From NCBI GenBank assembly GCA_964557125.1, contig CAZKYX010000031.1:1-12581 (forward strand): 12,581 nt of DNA, given 5' to 3'. The notes under the pieces were generated by a model. The model was not told where the DNA came from. It was given only the letters and a program-made list of their open reading frames with translations, and searched no databases. Numbering within the stretch: position 1 is the stretch's first letter; every line of letters starts with the position of its first letter. This DNA comes from CAZKYX01 sp964557125 (lineage in GTDB: Bacteria > Patescibacteriota > Microgenomatia > Levybacterales > GWA1-39-11). The translations under genes and the position numbers were made by a program. Below, in pieces: positions 1-6,922 of the stretch.

Positions 1-48
1 TTAAGGTTGTTCTTAAGGTTGTTCTTAAGGTTGTTCTTAAGGTTGTTC
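1..48. repeat. 12-bp tandem repeat, four exact copies
   Basis: The unit TTAAGGTTGTTC occurs four times without a mismatch, and a fifth partial copy (TTAAGGTT, 49-56) runs into the adjacent inverted repeat. The repeat begins at the window edge, so more copies may lie outside. Each unit carries one AAGGTT word, which is also the half-site of the inverted repeat that follows. Confidence 0.95.
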
Positions 49-49
49 T

Positions 50-91
50 TAAGGTTCAACCTTTATTACGCACAAGTAAGGTTGAACCTTA
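50..91. repeat. 14-bp inverted repeat with 14-base loop
   Basis: Positions 50-63 (TAAGGTTCAACCTT) are the exact reverse complement of 78-91 (AAGGTTGAACCTTA), with a 14-base spacer. Each arm is itself almost palindromic (AAGGTT-N-AACCTT). The element could therefore be two dyad protein-binding sites or one long hairpin. No T-run follows, so it does not look like an intrinsic terminator. Confidence 0.9.
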
Positions 92-180
92 GCAGATGAA
101 ACTCTACGTATGCTTCAATACATTCTCGCTGAAAAGAAATAATTTGTAGACTCTGACATAGTTTGTCATACAATGTCCGA

Positions 181-210
181 TTGACAATATTCAAGTTTTT
201 TTCGTATATT
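181..210 (+). promoter_or_regulatory. Probable sigma-70 type promoter for lexA
   Basis: A perfect -35 box TTGACA (181-186) is followed after 18 bases by TATATT (205-210), a five-of-six match to TATAAT. Transcription would start near 217 and give a leader of roughly 118 bases. The TGACA/TGTCA inverted repeat just upstream (154-168) and the AAGGTT array further upstream are candidate operator sites. Confidence 0.55.
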
Positions 211-334
211 TTATCTATAGTTTTCTCAATCTTTTTTCAAACTATATGCTTACTACAACCTACTTTTCGCAAAGCACGAAAAGAAAGGTTCTTGAACGAA
301 GCGTGAGGTTCTTACAACCTACAACCCAAACAAT

Positions 335-988
335 ATGACTGCAGTACTATACAGAAAAGAACGCGAACTCCTCAACTACATTTGGCAGTTCCAAGAACAA
401 AATGGATACTCACCAACCCTTCGTGAAATGGCAGATGCCATGAATAGACGAAGCGCCTCAACTATTCACAGCCTCATACGAGGTCTCGTTGAAAAAGGGT
501 ACATTCAAAAAGTTGATGGCAATACTAGAACTCTTAAAATTTTAAAAAAGGAATCCATCTCACAACTACTTGGCCCTACTCCAAAGGCGATTGGACCAAC
601 AATTTCACTTCCACTCATGGGGCTTATTGCAGCTGGCGCTCCGCTTGAGCCACACACAGACCCTGAAGCAACAATTGATATTGCCTCGACAATGATTTCG
701 GGAAAAAAAACAGCATACGCACTTCAAGTGAAAGGCTCATCTATGATTGAGGATGGAATATTTGATGGAGACTTTGTCATTGTTGAGAAGTCTGACGTGT
801 GTCGTGAGGGAGATATCGTTGTGGCTCTTGTCGATGATAATTTGGCAACTTTAAAGAAATTCTATAAAGAAAATGGGAAAATAGTTCTTATGCCTGCAAA
901 TTGCGAAATGGAACCAATTTATCCTCGGGAATGTCGAATTCAGGGTATCGTCGTGGGGCTTGTGCGAAAGTTTTCAACTGTTAATTAA
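335..988 (+). CDS. lexA: LexA-type SOS transcriptional repressor
   Basis: This is a LexA repressor-protease, which represses DNA-damage genes and cleaves itself when RecA filaments form. The N-terminal winged helix-turn-helix lies at about residues 5-70 (GYSPTLREMADAMN, then STIHSLIRGLVEKGYI). A linker leads to the S24 peptidase domain. The self-cleavage site is Ala100-Gly101 in LIAAGAP. The catalytic dyad is Ser136 (KGSSMIEDG) and Lys174 (ATLKKF), with spacing close to that of E. coli LexA. At 217 aa it is slightly longer than the usual 200 or so. The ATG at 335 fits the family N-terminus, and no Shine-Dalgarno sequence precedes it. The gene stands alone on its strand and ends directly against dedA. 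All catalytic residues are present, so it should be functional. The AAGGTT array upstream may be part of its regulation, which is inference. Confidence 0.95.
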   Translation: MTAVLYRKERELLNYIWQFQEQNGYSPTLREMADAMNRRSASTIHSLIRGLVEKGYIQKVDGNTRTLKILKKESISQLLGPTPKAIGPTISLPLMGLIAAGAPLEPHTDPEATIDIASTMISGKKTAYALQVKGSSMIEDGIFDGDFVIVEKSDVCREGDIVVALVDDNLATLKKFYKENGKIVLMPANCEMEPIYPRECRIQGIVVGLVRKFSTVN

Positions 989-1648
989 CTACTTATAAAA
1001 CTTCAGTTTTCCTGCAATAAATTTCTTAATTTCACGTCTGGCATTTGGGTCTTTTAGAATATGGTAAAAGGTTGGAAGCAATGAGAGGAACACTATGCCC
1101 AAGACGATAACCTCCAGATATTTTTCACTTTCGGGGATAAGATTTCCTAGGAAAAAACCAGCAAGGGGAAGACCAACAGCCCACAACAATCCTCCAATAA
1201 TGTTATAAAACACAAACGTTGAGTAATGCATATCTCCCATACCGGCTACAATAGGAGCAAATGTTCTAACAACCGGCACAAATCTCGCTAGAATAATGGT
1301 TTTTTTGCCATGCTTTTTGTAAAAATCTTCAGCTTTTGCAAGATTGTTCTTATGAAAAAGAACTGAATCTTGCTTATTAAATAGTCGTCTACCAACTCTT
1401 CTTCCGAATGAATATCCAACATTGTCCCCCAACACTGCAGCTGCAAAAAACCCTACAATAAGTACCCAAATATTAAGCCCAAATAGACCTTTTTGTGCCA
1501 AAAAGCCGGCGGTAAAAAGTAGACTATCCCCAGGAAGGAAAAAACCTATCAGAAGACCACTTTCAGCAAAAATAACGCCAAACAACACTGCGTAAACAGC
1601 ATATACGCCATAGTGATTTACGGATTCTAAAATGTGCTCAATATTCAT
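989..1648 (-). CDS. DedA family (VTT domain) membrane protein
   Basis: This is an integral membrane protein of the DedA/SNARE-associated family, whose members are linked to phospholipid flipping and envelope homeostasis. It is 219 aa, normal for the family. The family signatures are visible: FAESGLLIGFFLPGDSLL (residues 27-44, with acidic E29 and D41), GDNVGYSFGRRVG (74-86), and ARFVPVVRTFAPIVAGMG (121-138, with R122 and R128 before the re-entrant hairpin). Hydrophobic segments lie at about 15-50, 58-75, 143-170 and 178-197, and the C-terminus is basic. Its stop codon starts on the base after the lexA stop, tail to tail, leaving no room for a terminator hairpin. I see no clear promoter or ribosome binding site. 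The exact substrate cannot be read from the sequence. Confidence 0.93.
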   Translation of the reverse strand: MNIEHILESVNHYGVYAVYAVLFGVIFAESGLLIGFFLPGDSLLFTAGFLAQKGLFGLNIWVLIVGFFAAAVLGDNVGYSFGRRVGRRLFNKQDSVLFHKNNLAKAEDFYKKHGKKTIILARFVPVVRTFAPIVAGMGDMHYSTFVFYNIIGGLLWAVGLPLAGFFLGNLIPESEKYLEVIVLGIVFLSLLPTFYHILKDPNARREIKKFIAGKLKFYK

Positions 1649-1664
1649 ATTTTAATGTCAAATG

Positions 1665-1694
1665 TTCAATGATAAATGGTTAATAAGGTATAAT
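1665..1694 (+). promoter_or_regulatory. Probable promoter of rsmI
   Basis: A perfect TATAAT (1689-1694) sits in AAGGTATAATG, the same AAGGTATAAT context seen near the right edge of the window at 12550-12559. The -35 candidate TTCAAT (1665-1670, 18 bases upstream) is poor. Transcription starting near 1701 would leave a leader of about 38 bases, made largely of repeated TGATTATT-type words. Confidence 0.45.
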
Positions 1695-1738
1695 GCAAAG
1701 ATACTGATTATTGATTATTGTTTATTGATTATTTAATT

Positions 1739-2437
1739 ATGCTCTACATTGTATCAACACCTATCGGAAACATGCAAGACATAACTCTTCGCGCCATCAC
1801 AACCCTTGAAAAGGTTGATGAGGTTATTTGTGAAGACACCCGTGTTACTGGGGGACTTTTGAAACATTTTAATATTTCAAAAAAGCTTACGCCTCTTAAT
1901 GACTTCAACGAGGACCAGCTCATTCCGCAGGTCATTGCAAAGCTTGAAAAGGGGCTACATCTTGCACTTGTCTCTGATGCCGGCACTCCACTTATTTCAG
2001 ACCCTGGATTTCGGCTTGTTAGAGAGGTTAAAAAACGCTCTCTTCCTGTTACGTCAATTCCGGGTGTCTCCTCGGTCATATCAGCGCTCACTCTCTCAAC
2101 GCTCCCACCTGACAAATTTATGTTTATTGGTTTTTTACCAAAAGGAATCGAAAAGAAAAAAAACGTTTTGGAAAAACTTAAAACCTCCCTCATGGTTTTA
2201 GATTCAAATAAATTGAGTCCAACGGTAATTTACTTTGAGTCCCCCCACTCTCTTCTTGATTCCCTTGAGGCCTTGGAAGCTACATTTGGAGATATTGAAG
2301 TTGTTGTAACACGAGAAATCACGAAAATATACGAAGAGGTTGTAAGGCTTCCCACAAGCCAGCTAAAAAAGCACTTTGCTGAAAAAAAACCTAAAGGAGA
2401 ATTTGTAATTCTATTCAATCCAAAAGCTACGTTGTAG
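1739..2437 (+). CDS. rsmI: 16S rRNA (cytidine-1402-2'-O)-methyltransferase RsmI
   Basis: RsmI uses S-adenosylmethionine to 2'-O-methylate C1402 in the decoding centre of 16S rRNA. The tetrapyrrole-methylase-fold motifs appear in order: VSTPIGN (residues 5-11), CEDTR (31-35), VSDAGTPLISDPG (78-90), IPGVSS (107-112), FIGFLP (129-134), YFESPH (165-170), TREITKIYEE (191-200) and KGEFVI (219-224). The usual Arg after ESPH is Ser here. I chose the ATG at 1739 because MLYIVSTPIGN matches the family N-terminus. An in-frame TTG at 1718 would add seven residues rich in AT-repeat sequence. The protein is 232 aa, about 50 shorter than E. coli RsmI; the missing part is a C-terminal extension absent from many bacteria. 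The last 11 bases overlap the 3' end of the enolase-like gene on the other strand. Confidence 0.94.
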   Translation: MLYIVSTPIGNMQDITLRAITTLEKVDEVICEDTRVTGGLLKHFNISKKLTPLNDFNEDQLIPQVIAKLEKGLHLALVSDAGTPLISDPGFRLVREVKKRSLPVTSIPGVSSVISALTLSTLPPDKFMFIGFLPKGIEKKKNVLEKLKTSLMVLDSNKLSPTVIYFESPHSLLDSLEALEATFGDIEVVVTREITKIYEEVVRLPTSQLKKHFAEKKPKGEFVILFNPKATL

Positions 2438-3692
2438 AAATTTTTTCAAGCTCCCTCTTTATTTCTGAAAGTCTATTGTATTTTATGTTGCGCTCACGAC
2501 TCGGAGCTCCAAATTTTACGTAATCAGCGTCCACCGCAACTGCAAAATCTGCAATAAAATCATCATCTGTTTCTCCGCTCCTACTGCTTACAACAATTTT
2601 AAGCTGCTTAAATTTTGCAATCTCGACAACCGCCAAAGCCTCAGTTAACGTACCTATTTGCCCTGGCTTTATTACAATTGAATTTATTACATCATTACTT
2701 AATGCCGACTGCAATCGGTATGGATTTGTACTAGTGAGATCATCAGACGACAGTAAGGTTCTTGATGAAAAAGCTTTATACATCTTTTTCCAACCATCCC
2801 AATCATCTTCGGCAAAAGGATCTTCAATATACATAAGTGAATAATCGTTAAAAAAGGACTGGTACACCTCGATAAGGTCGTCTTGGCTTAGCTGTCCATT
2901 TCTATCCTTTATTGCGTATTTTTTATTAAGAAGAAAAGAATTTGCGGCTATATCAACACCCAAAAAAATATCGCGCGAAAAAGCATACGGTGAGCTTTCT
3001 ATAATTCCCTTTAACGCCTTAAAAGCTTCACCATTTGTAGCATATGCTGGACTAAATCCTCCATCATCGGCATTCATCGTTGGCTGATTATTTTCTTTCA
3101 AAAACGATTCAAGTTTTTTAAATAACCATACGCCCATTTCCAAAGCTTTCTCATAAGTAAATGATGATGCAGGGACAACAAGAAATTCTTGGAAATTTAA
3201 CCCATTAAGCTCGTGCTTACCACCCTCAATAAGGTTAAACATTGGTGTTGGAATTTTGTGTGTTTCCTCCTTAAATGAAAGGAATTGCCTGATGTAAAGT
3301 GACAAAGGTAAAAGAGCGCTTTTGGCTGCTGCCTTTGCAACAGCTTGGGATACCGATATAGTAGCATTCCCTCCCAATTTCATTTTATTCTGCGTTCCAT
3401 CCAACTCAATCATCATCTTGTCAATCTTTTGCTGCTCATGCACGTCAAGCCCAACAAGGTGTGGCGCAATAGTCGTATTAACAGTCTCAACAGCCTTTAA
3501 AACACCCAATCCGCCAAATCTATTTGGCTCGTTGTCACGCAAAAAAACTGCTTCGTAGGTACCATGCAAAATGCCACTAGGAACAGAGGAGTGAGCAACA
3601 GTGTCATCGCTTAGAACAACACTCGTCTCGATGGTTGGATTCCCTTGCGAATCCAGTATTTCTTTGGCTATAACTGCTTGAATCTTTGTCAT
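2427..3692 (-). CDS. eno: Enolase-like protein with altered active site
   Basis: The protein aligns with enolase (2-phosphoglycerate dehydratase) over its whole length (421 aa). Conserved features are His160 and Glu169 in GGKH..LNFQEF, Mg ligands Asp247 (GVDIAA), Glu290 (YIEDPFAEDDW) and Asp317/318 (SDDLTSTNP), Lys342 (IKPGQIGTLTE) and Lys393 (VKFGAP). Several key positions differ. The usual GDEGGF is ADDGGF, so the catalytic Glu (Glu211 in yeast) is Asp210. The usual SHRSGE is SSRSGE, so His373 of yeast is Ser370. The mobile loop SGASTG is SGILHG (39-44), DSRGNPT is DSQGNPT, and one residue is missing in GAPSRER. I checked the Asp and Ser codons on the DNA. It may be a slow or re-specialised enolase, or an enolase-fold protein with another role. 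It is the last gene of the minus-strand block, 87 bases after its neighbour, and no terminator hairpin follows. Confidence 0.85.
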   Translation of the reverse strand: MTKIQAVIAKEILDSQGNPTIETSVVLSDDTVAHSSVPSGILHGTYEAVFLRDNEPNRFGGLGVLKAVETVNTTIAPHLVGLDVHEQQKIDKMMIELDGTQNKMKLGGNATISVSQAVAKAAAKSALLPLSLYIRQFLSFKEETHKIPTPMFNLIEGGKHELNGLNFQEFLVVPASSFTYEKALEMGVWLFKKLESFLKENNQPTMNADDGGFSPAYATNGEAFKALKGIIESSPYAFSRDIFLGVDIAANSFLLNKKYAIKDRNGQLSQDDLIEVYQSFFNDYSLMYIEDPFAEDDWDGWKKMYKAFSSRTLLSSDDLTSTNPYRLQSALSNDVINSIVIKPGQIGTLTEALAVVEIAKFKQLKIVVSSRSGETDDDFIADFAVAVDADYVKFGAPSRERNIKYNRLSEIKRELEKISTT

Positions 3693-3779
3693 ATTTTTTT
3701 AATTTTTATTTCTAAATTTTTAATTTGAAATCAATCCTTAAATCAAAATTTTTAAAAATTCTAAATTTGAATTTTGTAA
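3693..3779. repeat. Very AT-rich spacer with repeated words
   Basis: This 87-base gap before the enolase-like start is almost pure A/T. It contains recurring words such as TCTAAATTT (twice), AATTTTTA and AAATCAA. It could contain a weak internal promoter (TTGATT words on the minus strand), but base composition alone makes such matches expected. No hairpin with a T-run stands out. Confidence 0.6.
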
Positions 3780-4970
3780 TTACGTATTTAGGCTAAAGAT
3801 GCTTCCCTTATAGATTACACCTTTTTGCGCATGAGCGGTAATTATTTCCCCAGTTGTTAGGCTTTTTGTTGCACCTGCAACACTCAAAATCGTTGGTATA
3901 CGCGCTGCCTTTGCAAATAGTGCAGTTGGAGACTGGATGCCACCATCCTCTGCAATAATCGCTTTTGCTTTTCTTAGTTTCTCTTTATACGAATTCTCTA
4001 TTGTTTTTAAAACCACAATACTTTCAGAGGTAATATCTTTAAGATCTTCACTTGTGGTGACAACTTTCACTCGACCTATCTGAATGCCGGGATAAGCTGA
4101 TTCTCCCTTTAAATATACCTTTCCATGAACGACAGTTGCGTGCTCCGGATACTGATTTACAACTGAGGGATGACTCATAGGAATACAAGAATATACAAAA
4201 AAATCCTTGTCAACTCTCACAAAGCTAATTTCCTGAGGAAAGTACAGTAACTTTTCAATTTTCTTGCTTATTTCCAGCAATTGTGAAATATCTGTTTGGG
4301 TTAACAGTTTTTTTTGCGAGCTCTGCAATAATTCCTTACTCACAACACTTCCAGTCCCCTTTTCGATAACATACCTACTTACCAATTCCTGCTCGACAAG
4401 GCAATGCGTTTTCTCTTTTTCTGGATGTACTGTAAAAACCTTGGTTTTCTCAAGTGTACTTAGCTGTTGACTAACAAAAAAGGAAGGTAGCTGGTAAAGT
4501 CGGTCAAACAATTTCTCAGGAGTAAAGAGTCTAATCCATTCAGCTTTTATTAATTCCATAAGATGCGCTTCACCGCCAATTTCTGTTATAACGCTTATTC
4601 CTGTCACGCTAGAAGAAAAAGAAATCTTCTTGTGATGCTTTTCCAAAATCTCAAAAGCATCAAATACTTGCGAAATAAAGGCGTTGGGAAAAGACGACTG
4701 CAGCAACAACTTCTGAATGTGAGACACTGTTTGCACTCTTGAATCATGCCTATCTGGGTTACTTGCTCCTATAAGATGCTTTATTTTCTTATCAAGCTGA
4801 TTACTTTCCAAAAAAATCTGAAATGCGTGAGGGGTAATAACAAAGCCATCAACTACCGGAATTTTCTGCGACTTTAGTTCTCCTAGTACACCAGCGTTTT
4901 CTCCAAGTAAGTACGAGTCTTCAATTCTCACATCATATAACCACACAAGAAGTTCACTGGCCTTTAGCAT
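3780..4970 (-). CDS. Degenerate PEP-synthase-like protein (ATP-grasp + mobile domain)
   Basis: The 396-aa protein follows the order of pyruvate, water dikinase (PEP synthase) but stops after two of its three domains. The start LLGENAGVLGELKSQKIPVV (21-40) and GFVITPHAF (42-50) match the ATP-grasp N-terminus. WIRLFTPEKLFDR (145-157), FTVHP (179-183) and KIEKLLYFPQEISFV (237-251) match later blocks of it. Residues 289-388 (GESAYPGIQIGRV through GVIYKG) match the swivelling phosphohistidine domain. The catalytic His of GGxTSHAA is missing: the segment reads GGIQSPTA, with Pro348 in the His place, confirmed on the DNA. The ATP-site RSSA block and the QSRP end are also changed (SSSV and YSCIP). 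The C-terminal PEP/pyruvate barrel is absent. The frame is intact, so it is a maintained pseudoenzyme or a regulatory or scaffold protein rather than a pseudogene. It lies between PGI/PMI and the enolase-like gene. Confidence 0.82.
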   Translation of the reverse strand: MLKASELLVWLYDVRIEDSYLLGENAGVLGELKSQKIPVVDGFVITPHAFQIFLESNQLDKKIKHLIGASNPDRHDSRVQTVSHIQKLLLQSSFPNAFISQVFDAFEILEKHHKKISFSSSVTGISVITEIGGEAHLMELIKAEWIRLFTPEKLFDRLYQLPSFFVSQQLSTLEKTKVFTVHPEKEKTHCLVEQELVSRYVIEKGTGSVVSKELLQSSQKKLLTQTDISQLLEISKKIEKLLYFPQEISFVRVDKDFFVYSCIPMSHPSVVNQYPEHATVVHGKVYLKGESAYPGIQIGRVKVVTTSEDLKDITSESIVVLKTIENSYKEKLRKAKAIIAEDGGIQSPTALFAKAARIPTILSVAGATKSLTTGEIITAHAQKGVIYKGSIFSLNT

Positions 4971-5011
4971 ACTTTCATTGTGGGGAAATATTGAAAAAAA
5001 ATCAAGAAAAA

Positions 5012-6055
5012 CTACTTAGCAAGCTCTTCCTTAAACCAATCAACCCAAGGATTAACTGCGGGGTTTTGCCCATGATAGAGACCCAAATAGAGGGTCAGGT
5101 AGCTACCATATGAGAGCACCTCAAGAAAATCCTGATACTCATCTGTACCTGAGCAAACATATTCAACAATATCGTGCTTGTTTTGCTTCACAACTGTCAT
5201 GGTGAGTGCTACTCTTTTTTGAATTTTTTGGGAATACTGCTTCGAGCTGAGAACTATAAATTTCAGATTTGTTGGGTTTGGGAAGGCAAGGCCTTCCATA
5301 AGGTGATGATTTAAATCTGGAATAAGAAAATAAGAAGAAAAAGCCTTACTTGTCTCGTTGAATTGATTTCTAAAAATTTGAGCATTACCGGCCAGATGTT
5401 CTGCTGCAAAAATCACCGGTACCTTTCCGATGTAGCTTTTCGAATCTTCAAGCGCTTTTGTCTTTATTCTTTCTTGATTGGCAGTTAGAAATTGAATAGC
5501 TGCCGTAAGCTTTTGCTCGTCCACTTTAAAGATTCCAGCTTTACTTAAAAGGCCCAAAAGCCCGATGATAGTATATCCATTCCCAAGCCGTGGCACGCCA
5601 GCTGGATTTAGAGCCCCATCAAAAATGTAACAAGGAATGCTCTTTTCTTTCGCAAATTCAGCCAATGGACCACCTTTGGTAAGAATTAGCATTTTTGCAT
5701 TCATTGCCATAGCCTCTTGGGCGCATGACAGTACCTCCTCAGTCGTTCCTGAGTAGCTTGTAAGGACAACAAGCGTGTTTGCGTTTACAAAGCTTGGCAA
5801 ATGATAATCACTCACATATTCTGTGGGATATTTATTCTCTTCTCCTGCTAAGGCCTTAAAAACAAGAGCACCATAAATTGAAGCTCCCATTCCGCAAAAA
5901 ACAATGTTTGAAGCATTGTTATAGTCAAAAGGAACGTCGATAAATTGCACCTGCCTCCACGCCTCAGCTAATTGCTGCGGCAACATTTCTGTAGAACCCA
6001 CTGTATTTTGCGGATCAAGCTTTTTTACTTCTTCTATGTTATATAAATCAACCAT
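5012..6055 (-). CDS. Bifunctional phosphoglucose/phosphomannose isomerase
   Basis: This 347-aa protein belongs to the SIS-fold PGI/PMI family known from archaea and some bacteria. It interconverts glucose-6-phosphate or mannose-6-phosphate with fructose-6-phosphate. The first SIS domain shows CGMGASIYGA (54-63; family GMGGSAIGG, so slightly altered) and the phosphate-binding LTSYSGTTEEVLSCA (98-112). The second domain carries the catalytic pair expected for the family: Glu234 in NQFNETSKAF and a His in LNHHLMEG (His250 or His251). The C-terminus NPAVNPWVDWFKEEL matches the family end (dP.pV..I..LK..L). It starts 5 bases after the stop of the preceding bicupin gene and so is almost certainly co-transcribed with it. 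With the phosphoglucomutase two genes upstream it links sugar-1-phosphates to glycolysis. Whether both sugar activities are present needs an assay. Confidence 0.9.
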   Translation of the reverse strand: MVDLYNIEEVKKLDPQNTVGSTEMLPQQLAEAWRQVQFIDVPFDYNNASNIVFCGMGASIYGALVFKALAGEENKYPTEYVSDYHLPSFVNANTLVVLTSYSGTTEEVLSCAQEAMAMNAKMLILTKGGPLAEFAKEKSIPCYIFDGALNPAGVPRLGNGYTIIGLLGLLSKAGIFKVDEQKLTAAIQFLTANQERIKTKALEDSKSYIGKVPVIFAAEHLAGNAQIFRNQFNETSKAFSSYFLIPDLNHHLMEGLAFPNPTNLKFIVLSSKQYSQKIQKRVALTMTVVKQNKHDIVEYVCSGTDEYQDFLEVLSYGSYLTLYLGLYHGQNPAVNPWVDWFKEELAK

Positions 6056-6060
6056 ATTTG

Positions 6061-6882
6061 TTATATATTACCACGTTCGGCAACTCTTACTGCGTCAGTT
6101 TGGTCACCTCTTGCATACTTGTCTGCAAGTCTCCACGTTGTACTTCCATCCTCTTTCGTTGATACTTCAAAAACATCCATTTTTGTTCCTCCTTGATGAC
6201 GGTGTCTTTGTCCTACTTTTGTTGTGTAACCCTTTTCGTATTCCAAAACAAATTCAATAAGTTCTCTGTTTGTGCTTTCCATTATCATGTCGCATCTGCC
6301 GTAGGACATGTAGTAACTTTCAATTTTCTTCTCGTGTGCTTGCAAAGAAAGACATTCTCCCTCTTCTATATGCAATATTTTCATTGCGATTGGGTCTTCT
6401 TTTTTAGCAAAAATATGCTCCCAACCCCATGGCTTACTGTTGTCCATCCCAACATAGCTTTCAGTGGTAAATAGTTCCTTTTCTACCGCTTCACTTGCAT
6501 CCACCTCAGAACCTTCAATTATTTTGGTTGCTCCCACAACTCGTATTGCAAATTTCTGTCCTGATTGTACCCGAAAACCTTTCCCATACTCCATGTCAGA
6601 CTCTTGCATAACTCCTTGTGAATCCTCAAGGGAAATCTTTGCGCTACCTTCTCGAAATACAAAAATACGAAATCTATCACTTATAGTCTCTTCTACCTGC
6701 TGGCCTTCTGAAATCTGGTATTCTGCACCTTTGTAGGCTAGTCCGTCTGGGGTCCACGTTACTTTCTTACCCCATATTACATCTTCTACCTCTGCAAAAG
6801 GCTCATTCGTAAAAGTAGCTGCATCATACTCCTCCTTATGAAGTTCATATTCAGATGTGGAAAGTCCAGAAGTATTATTCAT
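6061..6882 (-). CDS. Bicupin protein, type II PMI-like C-terminal domain (paralog A)
   Basis: The C-terminal half (about 150-260) is a cupin like that of type II mannose-6-phosphate isomerase/GDP-mannose pyrophosphorylase: KPWGWEHIF (150-158), LSLQAHEKKIESYY (178-191), VGQRHRHQGG (223-232), DVFEVST (236-242), then a WRLADKYARGDQTD tail. Probable metal ligands are Gln181, His183, Glu188 and His227 or His229. The N-terminal half looks like a second, metal-poor cupin, because KGFRVQSGQKF (101-111) mirrors KGYTTKVGQRH (217-227) and TKIIEGSEV mirrors TKMDVFEVS. The nucleotidyltransferase domain of type II enzymes is absent. The 273-aa protein is clearly paralogous to its upstream neighbour (shared ISDRFRIF). 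A role in sugar-phosphate isomerisation or sugar sensing is likely but unproven, since the next gene already provides a PMI. Forty repeat-rich bases separate it from its paralog. Confidence 0.8.
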   Translation of the reverse strand: MNNTSGLSTSEYELHKEEYDAATFTNEPFAEVEDVIWGKKVTWTPDGLAYKGAEYQISEGQQVEETISDRFRIFVFREGSAKISLEDSQGVMQESDMEYGKGFRVQSGQKFAIRVVGATKIIEGSEVDASEAVEKELFTTESYVGMDNSKPWGWEHIFAKKEDPIAMKILHIEEGECLSLQAHEKKIESYYMSYGRCDMIMESTNRELIEFVLEYEKGYTTKVGQRHRHQGGTKMDVFEVSTKEDGSTTWRLADKYARGDQTDAVRVAERGNI

Positions 6883-6922
6883 GATTTATTTATATTTCTA
6901 CAACCCAAAACCTACAACCTAA
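6883..6922 (-). repeat. Short-period repeat between bicupin genes
   Basis: Read on the minus strand, this spacer contains AGGTTGTAGGTTTTGGGTTG, that is, three imperfect copies of a GGTTGTA/GGTTTT-like word, followed by an AT-rich stretch just before the start of paralog A. The same words (ACAACCTACAACCC on the plus strand) occur immediately before lexA at about 314-327. Confidence 0.6.

Larger units (their letters stand above)
1..334. other. Non-coding region upstream of lexA
   Basis: This gene-free stretch holds a 12-bp tandem repeat (1-48), a 14-bp inverted repeat (50-91), a small inverted repeat TGACA/TGTCA (154-158 and 164-168), a probable promoter (181-210), and a leader of about 120 bases before lexA. 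The leader carries CTTTTCG/CGAAAAG (263-269 and 277-283), which could form a 7-bp stem, and two copies of AGGTTCTT (286-293 and 306-313). Just before the lexA start come the words ACAACCTACAACCC. Short open frames run through the repeat from the left edge and stop by position 99. They look like repeat translation rather than a protein end, but I cannot exclude that a gene enters from the left. Confidence 0.6.

Noticed and set aside
1..48. CRISPR array
   Set aside because: The repeat unit is 12 bp, directly tandem with no spacers, and no cas gene is present.
50..91. Long inverted repeat as an intrinsic terminator of a gene to the left
   Set aside because: No T-run follows either arm and the loop is 14 bases; the near-palindromic arms fit protein-binding dyads better.
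96..149. 17-codon ORF starting ATGAAACTC upstream of lexA, possible leader peptide
   Set aside because: It lies upstream of the likely lexA promoter, has no ribosome binding site and shows no attenuator arrangement.
1744..2193. 149-codon open frame on the minus strand inside rsmI
   Set aside because: It lies entirely antisense to a gene with clear RsmI motifs, and its translation is Ser/Thr-rich without any recognisable domain.
3780..4970. Calling the PEP-synthase-like gene a pseudogene
   Set aside because: The frame is intact across both recognisable domains with no internal stop or frameshift, so changed function fits better than decay.
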